DNA from: Lineus longissimus | Lineage: Eukaryota; Nemertea; Pilidiophora; Heteronemertea; Lineidae | Length of the DNA stretch: 64,000 nt | Assembly: GCF_910592395.1 (NCBI RefSeq) | Contig: NC_088319.1 | Location: 15,252,001 to 15,316,000 of the forward strand | Direction: 5' to 3' | Shown: positions 46,401 through 56,733 of the stretch, in pieces | Layout: each line of letters begins with the position of its first letter | Numbering within the stretch: position 1 is the stretch's first letter | Position numbers and translations under genes: made by a program | The notes under the pieces: model-generated | What the model was told of the DNA's origin: nothing | The model's database searches: none | Seen by the model: the letters and a program-made list of their open reading frames with translations, nothing else

Positions 46401-47384
46401 CAGTACCTTTTGAGATAAGTTGTGGGGTATCATCAACATTTTAAACTGGTGGTGGCTGTATTCACCTTTGTGTCACTCCTTTCAGACCTGCAACTTGCTT
46501 TGATTTTGACTGATCATGGCTATTCAAATGATCCAACAATCGTGGATATAGAGTACAAAAATATGAGACTTGTAAAGTCACACTCACGCGGGTAAGCTAT
46601 GGCAAATGGTTCATGTATGGGGAGTCATCCATAAGGTATATAACTATATAATGCACCTGGGGGAGCCTAGTAAGCATAACCTCCTCTACATTACATAAGG
46701 TCGTGCATGGGGCCACTTTCGCGTAAAGGTAAGGGGGGTTAAAAGTTGGTATTCAAATTTGAACATGCTCATTTTCTCACTTCCAGAATTCGTTCCGTTG
46801 GGTCGGCCGCCATGTCAATGTGCCTAGTGGCGTCAGGTGCAGCAGATGGATATTACGAGTATGGCTTGCATTGTTGGGATATAGCTGCAGGGGTTCTGCT
46901 TGTAGAGGAGGCCGGTGGCATCAACATGGATCCACTAGGTATGTTAAGATTCATTGATATCAATCAATCAATCAGTAAATTTGTGTTGTGCCCAAATCAT
47001 AAGATTTAGTCAAGGACTCTTAGGCGCTTTGAAAAGACCATTTGAAAAGGTGTGCCTCAAGGTGTTTCTCAAAGAGGAGTGAACTCTCTGCTCTCCTTAT
47101 GAGTGGGTGTACAATGTAGTTTGTTCCAGACATTTGGAGCTGATGCAGTGTCACGCTGGAGAATCCGATCCATTTTCTGAGGGCATTCCTCGGTTTGGCT
47201 CAGTTTGATTTTTGATATGCTTGAAATGTCATCCCTTCAAACTCATCCTTGATTGGCATTATGTTTTTTTCTTCCAGGTGGACCTCTGGACATCATGAGC
47301 AGAGGCATCTTGTGCACTTCGTCCAAGGAACTGGCTGAACAAATATCCAAGGATATTCAACCAATTGAATTTGAAAGAGATTGA
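43417..47384 (+). CDS. IMPA1: Inositol monophosphatase
   Basis: Eight exons: 43417-43491, 43957-44090, 44381-44485, 44819-44864, 45313-45421, 45691-45796, 46787-46938 and 47278-47384. They give 277 aa, the length of human IMPA1. Hydrolyses inositol monophosphates to free inositol with Mg2+; lithium-sensitive in animals; cytosolic. Metal and catalytic motifs are intact: GEES (E74/E75), DPIDGTTNF (D94, D97) and HCWDIAAG (D223). The N-terminal helix and the C-terminal [10 protein letters not shown] are typical. The intron after 45796 starts GC (catGG|gcaagt). A GT alternative 4 nt further on would break the frame, and the GC site restores the conserved VHGIRSVG. An alternative exon of identical length and phase lies at 46486-46591. 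Confidence 0.95.
46201..46270. repeat. 18-bp tandem repeat, four copies, between the two alternative IMPA exons
   Basis: TCTGTCGCTATGTCATCC repeated about four times, the last copy with one substitution. Intronic. Confidence 0.9.
46486..46591 (+). CDS. Candidate mutually exclusive exon of IMPA (exon 6b)
   Basis: Between a tcctttcag acceptor and a gtaagc donor lies a 106-nt open segment, the same length and the same entry (1) and exit (2) phase as exon 45691-45796. Its 36 codons align with those of that exon without gaps: TDHGYSND against TEYGSSRD, and LVKSHSRG against VVRHVHG. About 10 of 36 residues are identical. Used instead of 6a it joins in frame to IRSVGSAAM. Using both exons shifts the frame. 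It would swap the strand/helix segment just before the IRSVG motif. Confidence 0.7.
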
Positions 47385-47910
47385 GTTTTTAAGACTTTCG
47401 ATATGCTCTGAAAATTCACTGGACACCTCTCTATTAAGGACACTGCACTTGATTTCCATTGATATTGACCTCTGTAACCAAGACTCCTCTTGATCAAGGA
47501 CAGCATTTGTCTGCCCCAAGGGTGATAGAGTTTCCTATTCGGGAAGCTATGTAGTAATTTATACAGGGTGGATCAATAAGAAATGAAATGCCAGACAAAA
47601 ATAGGTAATCAAAAATACGTAAATCAAAAATCAGACATAGTGACAATACTATTACTAGCCTCTTATAGTAGGATGGACAATCTCTTGAAATATTTTAACT
47701 TTTGTTGGTGTTGTGCTAGAATGGTAGAGATGAAAGAAAGGGTAACTGGTAATTATTGATACAGTAAAATATTAGGCCAAGTAACTAGTCAGCTATTAAT
47801 TGTTTACATGTATTTTGCTTATTTTTCTAATGTTCTTTTAGAATCGTAGAAATTTAGAACATTTGTTTAACTCAATGTGTACGTGTTTATATCCATATGC
47901 AATAAAAATG
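47385..47910 (+). other. IMPA 3' UTR, with R2 repeat copy and poly(A) signal
   Basis: Non-coding after the TGA at 47382-47384. It includes a copy of dispersed repeat R2 (47412-47517, sharing GACACCTCT, TTGACCTCTGTAA and AAGGACAGCATTTG with 38700-38815). AATAAA is at 47901-47906. Confidence 0.55.
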
Positions 47911-48624
47911 AAGGAATCTATTTAATACTGTCTTGGTGTTTTTCCATTTACTAGAATAATTTTATGGACAGATGGGACCAAAAAACATCCTTAGTCACTA
48001 AAAGATTCTGGTTTTACGATCACACATACCTTTAACTGTCAATTTAAAGAGTTAACCAATACTCTTCCCAGCTATTTATGGGAAATTATAAAAATTTGAT
48101 AGAACTAATGTGCGTTTAACGTCTGAAGACGAAGTTGATATATTCTTGAAACTCTTCCATGATAATTGCAAGCGCATACATATATCTTTAGTTTTAATTC
48201 ATTTGTTGCATTGAGTTATGAAACATAAGGGGCCTATGAGCTATGCCTTTATTCAATGAATAAATTATTCCCACGAGCCGAGTTTGCACCTGTTGGTGAA
48301 AGCCATCGCCTACTCCATTGGAACGCTGATCGATACAGTCACTTACTTGGGCTTAGTTGACACGCTTGACATCGGTATAGGCCTAGACTCTACACAACTG
48401 ACTGGGCCTGTTGCCACAGTTTGCCTCTCATTTTCACTACACCAGTCAGTGAGGAATTACGGGACTAGTGATTACGAAAACGCAATAATCGGGTAAGTAG
48501 ACATACTTTTTTCAATGTTGGGAAATGTTCAGCCTCTTTTAAAGTGAGTTATGGAGTCCCCCTGAAGAGTAAGCCACGTACATATTGCAAGATACGGATT
48601 GTGGTGGACATTCATTTCAGGTAA

Positions 48625-48655
48625 AGAAAGATATCTTGTTCCCAGATATCTTTCT
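48625..48655. other. Perfect inverted repeat, 12-bp stem and 7-nt loop
   Basis: AGAAAGATATCT - TGTTCCC - AGATATCTTTCT. Could form a hairpin in DNA or RNA. No flanking T-tract or gene makes it an obvious terminator. Possibly a MITE end or chance. Confidence 0.7.
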
Positions 48656-48814
48656 ATCTCGGGGACGCCGCGCTTAAAATCGCCTCCTTGCAAGCCAGGG
48701 CGCTTCGAGGGCGCTTTTAGTCGACTCTGTCTGTAACATGGGTGTCGGCCTCTTTTTTTATACGCGATGAAATAATTTAATTTTAGTTAGCTGTGAGTAT
48801 ATCAAGTTGTATCC

Positions 48815-48880
48815 TGAATCTCAGACCAACACTCGGCACTGAGGACCGAGCTGATGTAAGGTGTGCGTAGGGAGAAGGAT
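48815..48880. repeat. Dispersed repeat family R1, copy 2
   Basis: Shares CTCAGACCA, CTCGGCACT, GACCGAGCTG and GTGTGCG with 8284-8365. More diverged at its 3' end. Confidence 0.5.
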
Positions 48881-49153
48881 ATGTTCCAGGATGACCAAGT
48901 TGCGGCCAACTGTATCAGGCGCAGCTATATAGAGGGAGTCGGCGCTGGGAGATGTCAACGATCCGCATTTTACGGAAGATCCTTAAATTTTATATTCATT
49001 TGTAAAATTTGCAGATATCCTTTTATCCTGTGGTCAAAAGTAAACAACGTAACAGATTCTTTACCGGACAATATGATTATCTATATCGTATTTGGGCCAA
49101 TGATACTTTTTAGGCTTTAGTTGCACCGCTCAGTTTTACTGAATTATTCAAGG

Positions 49154-49190
49154 TTTATTTATTCATTTATTTATTTATTTATTTATTTAT
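49154..49190. repeat. (TTTA)n microsatellite
   Basis: Roughly nine near-perfect TTTA units. Confidence 0.95.
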
Positions 49191-50425
49191 TGGTACACGT
49201 GGAGAGTACAATTGAAAAAAACAGGTTGAATTTCGTGCAGCGTGCGTACATACATGTTGGTGCGATGTGAAAAGTACAATAGGTTACAAAAATTACTCTA
49301 TATTTTGATCACCAACAGGCCAGCTAGGTAATCACATCTATCATTTAATTTCGCTCGAATATACTGAAGTTTCTTGTGCCCCTCATCATTAACATCTCTA
49401 TAAGATTATCAGTGACATATATAAGCAGTGCATGGGAGAGGACCGTATACAAAGAGGCGAGACCTGACAGCGCGCCAGTGTTCGAACCCATAACTCCTAG
49501 ATATCAAAGCGTTGCCACCGGCGGGATCCACACTATTGCCCTCATCTTTGGCAAATATGATTAGTGACTAGGATGAATAATGTATAAAAACAATACCTGA
49601 TGTTTATCAATTCTTGATTTATATACACTATATCCAAATAACTTGGTTTGTCATGCATATCCACGACTCAATTGTAAAATGATGAGTACATTGTATACGT
49701 GATGACAGCTATTGCAATATTGACAATTATGTGAGAGTATTTACAGACAGAAATTCAATCTAAAAGTGAAATAGACGAATACGATTAAACTGGTGCACAT
49801 AAATGTATCCATATATGTACGGTAGTTACATGACAGCTGGCGAGACGCTCTATTTATTACTATGTGCATATCGTGGGTGCACGTAGCAGACTTCGGTCAC
49901 TAATAATATCCTTTGTTATAAAGGATCATCGGTTGGTTATTTGAAAATTTAAATCATAGCAATTACATATTCTTGATAGTATATATCAGTCTACACAACG
50001 GCAATAATCAATTTTCGGCGAAATCACCTCTCAGGTCATTCTTTGCGCTATATAGAGGCGCCGATTCTTACCTCACAACGCCACATAGTCAAGTAAAGAA
50101 ACGAAATCTTCGAGTTGCAACCACTAAGCCCGCGCAAACGATTGCTGTGCTTCGCGGCATATTTTCCCGTAAAATCACCCTAAAACAAACCAGAATGTGT
50201 TAAATTTGCACTGTTGCTGATCAATCGGCGGTATAGAGACAACAACATGCCCGCGTTAGCTCAAATTTTGAGCGTTAACTCCTTTAGTATATTTCATACA
50301 GTAGTATAGAGTTAGGACTTAAAGCTAACGTTAGCGCTAACGCCGATTCAGTGCCTCTGGTTGTTGCACCTGGAGCTCGAGTCGGGCGCTAAGTTCTGAC
50401 TGCTCATTTCGTCGCTCGTAATCGT

Positions 50426-52429
50426 TCAGCGTTCTACATCAGAAAAGAAAGTCGAGTAAACTTCCACCCCGGTCGCAGTTTCAGTTGAAACAGTTTCACG
50501 GAAGAAATCCGTATTGGACAGCACACATGCTTTGGTGGTCAGTTCGTAGGAGAAAGACATACACGCGTCGTTCTTGTGGCAAAGACGGGAACACTGAATT
50601 AATTCTTCGGCTTGGCGCTGCGTCAATCTATGATCGCTCGGAATGGCCCCGTCGGAAAACTTCTTAAAAATAGAATCTGGAAAGAAGATTTTTTGGTTGT
50701 TGATGATTTATTGATGATCAAAGCAGACGATTAATTTCATTAACTGCGCATTAAAAACAATTACAAATGTATATGATGCGTCTCCATGACCATGAGTGCA
50801 GTAATGAACATGCGATGTCGTAGATATACTTGTATCAAACGAAGCGACTATGAAAAGGACTACTGATTATCTCCCCATATTGTCATCGAAAGCCGGAACC
50901 GTTAGCAACAGAATTCTGTTGGCCCGCTGGATTAAGACGTCTGTTAAAGCTGAACTGTTCCTTAAATTCATCTAGGTATATGCCCAAAGATGCATTCGAT
51001 CGGTATACCAACACAAAGGTGGACCAGGTCTATACAGGGGAGTCAGGAAGGCCAGATTAAGATACATGTACATGTACTTAAACTCGTCGATCTCGTACAG
51101 GGCCTTCTCGGAACTACTCACGACCTGCATATTAGCCACTGGTCGAGTTCCTACCTATAGTTCCCATTTAACAAGGAGGATTGACATTTGTGCGTCTTTT
51201 CGGTTTGCAGGCCGGTATAGTGACGCACCACCGTAATTCTCCTTGTGCCCCGCCCGACTTACCGCTCTTTTTGGCGATTTTCATGCAGAACTTCCTTGCC
51301 CGTTGCATATCATTGAAGGACAACGTCACGTTGAACAGCATCGCGCAACACATCTTCCCTTCGAGAAAGCTAATAGATTCAGAGAGCCGCCTACCCAAAT
51401 ATGTTTCCGGTGTTTTCGTATAAACTTTCCATCCGCCAAAATTGTTCGTCTCAGACTTATCATCAACCACTCCGACCAGTTTCGTCCTTGGCAAATCGTG
51501 CGAAACGCCTATGAAATGCCACGTGTTGGCAGCAAGCTTCAAACTGAGAAATTCTTTGCCACGAGATCTATGCGGTGATCGGCTCGGCATATTGACAAAT
51601 AAATTTGAGGATGGGTAGGACCATATATGCAGCGCATATGGTGAGTTTTGGTTGTAGTCTATAAAAGCTGATGTAGATTTCGCAGTCTTAACAAATGCTG
51701 TAAATGTGAAGGATCCATTTGCTCCAACGTCCATGGACTCTGAATGAGGGATACTCAAATATGATGTGATTCGTCCGTAAAATTCGTATGCGGTGTTTTG
51801 TTCGCCCATTGGTCCGCTTGTAAGTTTGACGTCATGCGGCGTGGCGTGATTCCGGTATCCGGACGAATCTCTGCCTCCCCATGCGGAATTCATCATCCAG
51901 ATGCCGACAGGTGATGGGCTGAACTTGGCTGAAATTGAAGAATTGTATTTGTTGGTCTGCGCCAGGTTTCCGCAGATAATGGTAGCGCACTTGCCATCCG
52001 ACACACTTGTACATTGGCCAATCAAAGCCATTACATAGCTCGAACCATATAGCCCTACATCCTAGGATTTCCATCTTCCCAGTAATTTATCACATGACCC
52101 AATCAGACCCATCTGATTGACTCCTTCAAATGAGGACAACATAATATAGGCCTAGTGCACAATTCGAAATGTTCAAATTCAATTACGGATTTCAAATTTG
52201 TAACGAACGGTGTAGCCGAAGTCATTAAACACCAGCTGTAGTAGGCCTACACAATCCGAAATTAATATTCGGACGTTTTGACCCGAGGACGTCTTGAATG
52301 GACAGCGAGCGTTCCATGAACTATCATAAAAATCATTCAAAATGACCAAAAATTTTGTAAAGTGCGAAACCTACCGTAAGTTGCGTAGGCCACGAAGGCC
52401 AAATTGATGAAGAGACTAGTAATAAACAT
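50426..52429 (-). CDS. Secreted LamG-like / PAN (apple) domain protein, copy A
   Basis: Three exons in transcript order: 52371-52429, 51263-52005 and 50426-50676, giving 350 aa. Exon 1 encodes a signal peptide (MFITSLFINLAFVAYA). I end it at ggtag|gttt rather than the nearby gtaggt because only that keeps phase with exon 2. Exon 2 holds a laminin-G-like/concanavalin jelly roll: VGIWMMNSA, SYLSIPHSESMD, FTFTAFVKT, NTWHFIGVS and TYLGRR. Exon 3 is a PAN/apple-type module with spaced cysteines (QCSRLCHKNDACMSFSY, KACVLSN). Probably an extracellular recognition or lectin-like protein. The frame also runs through the exon 2 donor for about 30 codons, so an intron-retained shorter form is possible. 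A tandem paralog lies at 54082-55650. Confidence 0.82.
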
Positions 52430-54081
52430 ACCGACCTCTCATCAGTCGGCATGGAAGTGACTATAAACCGGCCATGCCTTCAGTGTTGCTAGGCAAGTCA
52501 TTGGGCAACAAATTACAATTATGGTTAATATGACAAATTAACAGCAAACGCAATGTTAGACGCTGAGTGCCTAAAAGCTTCTTTTCGTGCAGAGAAATAT
52601 CATTACAGTAGTATTGAACCATGCACCATTGAAAAATGTGGCTTTAATTTCCGCAAAACTTCGATCGATGTACATTTATACCTATACCCAAAATACCTTA
52701 CTTAATGATTAAGTTGTTATCCGCTGTAACCAAGGCTATAAGAATGAAGCGTCTCTCAAAATATACAATGTGTATTCTTACTGTCAAAGAAATTATGGGC
52801 TGAAGTCCGGTGTGCACGCTAGAGCTCGAAGCATGGTGAATGTGTGCGAGGTCTTGTTGCATTTGCAGAGATCTGTGGCACCGTGGATGGAATTACGGAT
52901 GAGGCAATGTATCTTTCGGAATTGTTGGTATCAATAATGTGGTTGCTACTTCATTTGCATTGAACAATTTACAGAATTAATTTTGAAATGATTTTTAATT
53001 CAAATCAAATATAAATGCCAATTTGTCTCTCGGGAAATTAACAATACACTGTGTGCCTATTTCAACAATCATCAATGAAAAAGAACGTATCAAATTTTCC
53101 GATTAATATCATAACAATCCCTTGGGAACGCGGAATGGCATCAATATGCTTACCATTTCATCGAACCGCCATGCCATCTGAAAAAAACCCCTATGGTGTG
53201 CAGGTTGATTAGTGCCGCGAATTCCCCGTGCGGCATTATCGGCACTGGTGGTCGTGGGCTTGGTTGCTCAACCCAATTGGTTTATCTCGCCCAGTGCACC
53301 AGAGACCATCCTGAGAGTATCAGGTGTTCTTAGCGCTAGCTCCTACGTCCCGCACATTGTGGTGAGAGAGCAACGAATCATAAAATTTCTGATATTCTCA
53401 GGATGCCCGAGACCGTCGCAGGGCCATATACAAAGACGCTGCCCGACAGCGCGTCAGTGTTCGTGCATTACTCTAAGACTGATCGTTCTCACCGCGATCC
53501 ACACCACTGTTGCCCTCATCTTTGTCTTGAATAACAATGTATCGACAATAATTCATGTATACTAATTCTTGATTTACACACTGTATCCAAATAGTTGTGT
53601 CATGCATATCCACGACTGAATGGTTAACTAATGAGTACATTTTATACGTGATGACAGCTTTCGCAATGTTGACAGTATGTGCGAGTATATTCATAGACAG
53701 AATTTCAACCTAATTGTGAAATAGATGAATAGTGTAACCAGACTAAACGATTTTTTCGATTTGGAAAGAGGCTTTGTCACATCACCACTAAGCCCGCGCA
53801 ACTGATTGCTGCCCTATGCGGTATAGTTTCCCGTAAAATCACCCTAAGACAAACAAAAACGCGTTGTTGTTGAAGACAAACGCCAGCGTTAGCCCAACTC
53901 TCAAGCGTTAACTCCTTCATTATATTTCATTTACACTAGTAAATGTACATTTGAATAGGATAAGCCAACGTTAGCGCTAACGCCGATGGAGCAACTTGCC
54001 CTGGTTGTGGCGTCTGGAGTCGGGTGGAAAGTTCTGACTGCTCGTTTTGTCGTTCCAAATCGTTCAGCGTTCTACATAACA
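52430..54081. other. Spacer between the two LamG-PAN copies
   Basis: Includes the upstream region of copy A and, from about 53430, the 3' flank of copy B, which resembles 49440-50425 (shared CCACTAAGCCCGCGCAA and CCCGTAAAATCACCCTAA). No additional gene recognised. An open frame at about 53212-53565 lacks support. Confidence 0.45.
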
Positions 54082-55650
54082 CTAACGAAAAAAGAAAGTC
54101 GAGTAAACGTCCATCCCGGTCGCAGTTTCAGTTGAAACAGTTTCAAGGAAGAAATCCGTATTGGACAGCACACATGCTTTGGTGGTCAGTTCGTAGGAGA
54201 AAGACATACACGCGTCGTTCTTGTGGCAAAGACGGGAACACTGAATTAATGCTTCGGCTTGGCGCTGCGTCAATCTATGATGGCTCGGAATGGCCCCGTC
54301 GGAAAACTTCTTAAAAACAGAATCTGCAAAGGAGATGGAGGAGTTTAATTGCCCGTCGCGCATACAATGTACATGTACAACATTTAGTTACGGGTTTATC
54401 AATGAATGCATAAAACAACTTTCACAGTGCACGCAGCTTCGTAATTCTCCTTTCCCGCCCAACTTACCGCTCTTTTTGGCGTTTTTCATGCAGAACTTCC
54501 TTGCCCGTTGCATCTCATTGAAGGAGAGTGGCACATTGAACAGCATCGTACAACTCATCTTCCCTTCGAGAAAGCTATTAGATTCAGAGAGTCGCCTACC
54601 CAAATATGTTTCCGATGTGTTCGTATAAACTTTCCATCCGCCAAAATCGTCCGTTTCCGACTTATCATCAACCACTCCGATCAGTTTTGTCTTCGGCGAA
54701 TCTTGCGAAACGCCTATGAAATGCCACGTGTTGGCAGTTAGCTTCAAACTGAGGAAATATTTCTCATGAGATCTATGCGGCGATCGGCTCGGCATGTTGG
54801 CATTTAAAGTAAAAGATGGGTAGGACCATATATGCAGCGCATATGGTGAGTTTTGGTTGTAGTCTATAAAAGCTGCCGTAGATTTCGCAGTCTTAACAAA
54901 TGCTGTAAATGTGAAGGATCCATTTGCTCCAACGTCCATGGACTCTGAATGAGGGATACTCAAATATGATGTGATTCGCCCGTAAAATTCGTATGCGGTG
55001 TTTTGTTCGCCCATTGGTCCGCTTGTAAGTTTGACGTCATGCGGCTTGGCGTGATTCCGTTGTCCGGACGAATCTCTGCCTCTCGATGCAGAATTCATCA
55101 TCCAGATCCCGACAGGTGATGGCCTGAACTTGGCTGAAATTGAAGAATGGTATTTGTTGGTCTGCGCCAGGTTTCCGCAGATAATGGTAGCACACTTGCC
55201 ATCCGACACACTGTACATTGGTTGATCAAAGCCGTAGCACCAACCATATAGCTCTACATCCTAGGATTTCCATCTTCCCAGTAATTTACCACATGACCCA
55301 ATCTGAGCCATCTGATTGGTTCCTTCAAATGAGGACAACATAATATAGTGCACAATTCGCAATGTTCAAATTCAATTACGGATTTCTAATTTTTGGGAAC
55401 GGTGTAAGCCTATAAACACCTCCGAATTAGTTCCTCCGAATTAACGTTTTGACTGTACAGCGTTTCATCACGGATGTATGATGATGTATAGCACATACAC
55501 ATATAGTGCTATAGGCCTACATCCGTGGTTCCATTGACTATTGTACACAATTTTCAAATCACAAAAAAACATGAAAAAGAGTTGTAAAGAACGAAACCTA
55601 CCGTTAGCTACGTAAGCCATGAAGGCCAAATTGATGAGTATTGTAAACAT
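54082..55650 (-). CDS. Secreted LamG-like / PAN (apple) domain protein, copy B
   Basis: Three exons in transcript order: 55598-55650, 54468-55210 and 54082-54323, giving 345 aa. Exon 2 is 743 nt in both copies and closely similar throughout. The signal peptide reads MFTILINLAFMAYVA. Differences from copy A include GRDSSGQRNHAKPHD in place of GRDSSGYRNHATPHD. The C terminus ends STFFFR, where copy A has STFFSDVER, because a short insertion brings in a TAG. The intron before the PAN exon is 144 nt here and 586 nt in copy A. A tandem duplication product under independent drift. Confidence 0.82.
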
Positions 55651-56733
55651 ACCGACCTCTCATCACTCTCGGTTTGAAAGTAACTTTACATATTTATATA
55701 TTCCACGCCTTCAGTGTTGCTAGGCAAGTCATCTGGCAAAATATTAAAAAAATTTATCGTTAATATGAAATGTTCAAAGCGAAACGCAATTGTTTACGCT
55801 TATTCGCTAAAAGCTTGTTTTCGTCCAGTGGAATATTATAAACGCAGTTTTATTGAGCCAGCGTTGAAATTTTATATGCAATTTGTATCGAATCATTCAC
55901 AAATTTAATTTTGAAATGGTTATCAATTCTCAGCAAACATCAATGAAATTGGTCTCTCGGGAGGTAATAAACAATCACCCGTTTCAATAAACTTTATCTT
56001 ATCTTCAGAGTTGAATTTTTTCATAAGTTCAAAATTCTGAAACAATTTCACAGCCAAAAAATTTGGGGGCTGATGACGTTTCTTCATTTTGAGCAGAAAA
56101 AAAACAAGTGAAAAAAATATTTGGACTTCGACATATTTTCATCCTTTAGATTTGATTTTTTTCATAAGTTCAAAATTCTGAAAAATTTTCAAAGCCAAAA
56201 TATTTTTGGGACTGCTGATGTTTCTTCATTTTTTTGCCGAAAAAAAACAAGTGAAAAAAATATTTGGATTTGAAAAAAATTTCATCTGTAGCACGAAAAA
56301 TTTGCCGCAATCAATTTCTTAACAGAAATCATGGCAGCATGATGTTCGATTGGCTTGGTTTCTCGGAGTCTTCTCGTGCAAAACTCTGAATAAGAACTCT
56401 TCAGTGCATTGTCGAAGTTTGTGTTACATGACGAACATCCGAAAGTGATTTCAAGATAGTTTCAGACCTTGCCATACGGGGAAAAATAACAGAGCGACTC
56501 ATAAACACTAGAATCACAAAGAATACTCAAGTATCAAGATAAAAATATGTCTCAAGAGAAACATTAAACGAATTTATATCATTTCTTTTACGAACTCCAC
56601 AGTGCTCTGGATCCGGAAACCCTGTGATATTCTACACCGTGAAACTCGTGACAGCCTTTGATTCTGAGCGTTATTCAACTTGCAAGTTGACAAAAGGCCT
56701 TAACGGGAAATGGACGCATGATATCATCTCAAC
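55651..56733. other. Upstream regions of LamG-PAN copy B and the transporter, with a tandem duplication
   Basis: No coding signal. 55651-55800 resembles the copy A promoter (CCTTCAGTGTTGCTAGGCAAGTCAT). 56012-56290 contains a 141-bp AT-rich direct duplication. The transporter 5' UTR and promoter should lie in 56300-56733. No TATA or CRE was evident. Confidence 0.45.
56012..56290. repeat. 141-bp AT-rich tandem duplication
   Basis: TTTTTTCATAAGTTCAAAATTCTGAAA at about 56017 recurs at about 56158, followed in both by a CAAGTGAAAAAAATATTTGGA segment. The two copies differ by scattered substitutions. Confidence 0.85.

Larger units (their letters stand above)
47911..50425. other. Intergenic, nothing coding recognised
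   Basis: Contains a perfect 12-bp hairpin (48625-48655), copy 2 of dispersed repeat R1 (48815-48880), a TTTA microsatellite (49154-49190) and, from about 49440, the 3' flank of the duplicated LamG-PAN unit. An open frame at 48284-48496 ends at a GTAAGT but has no upstream support. Confidence 0.4.

Noticed and set aside
48284-48496. 70-codon + strand open frame ending near a GTAAGT
   Set aside because: No upstream or downstream exon in phase and no protein similarity recognised.
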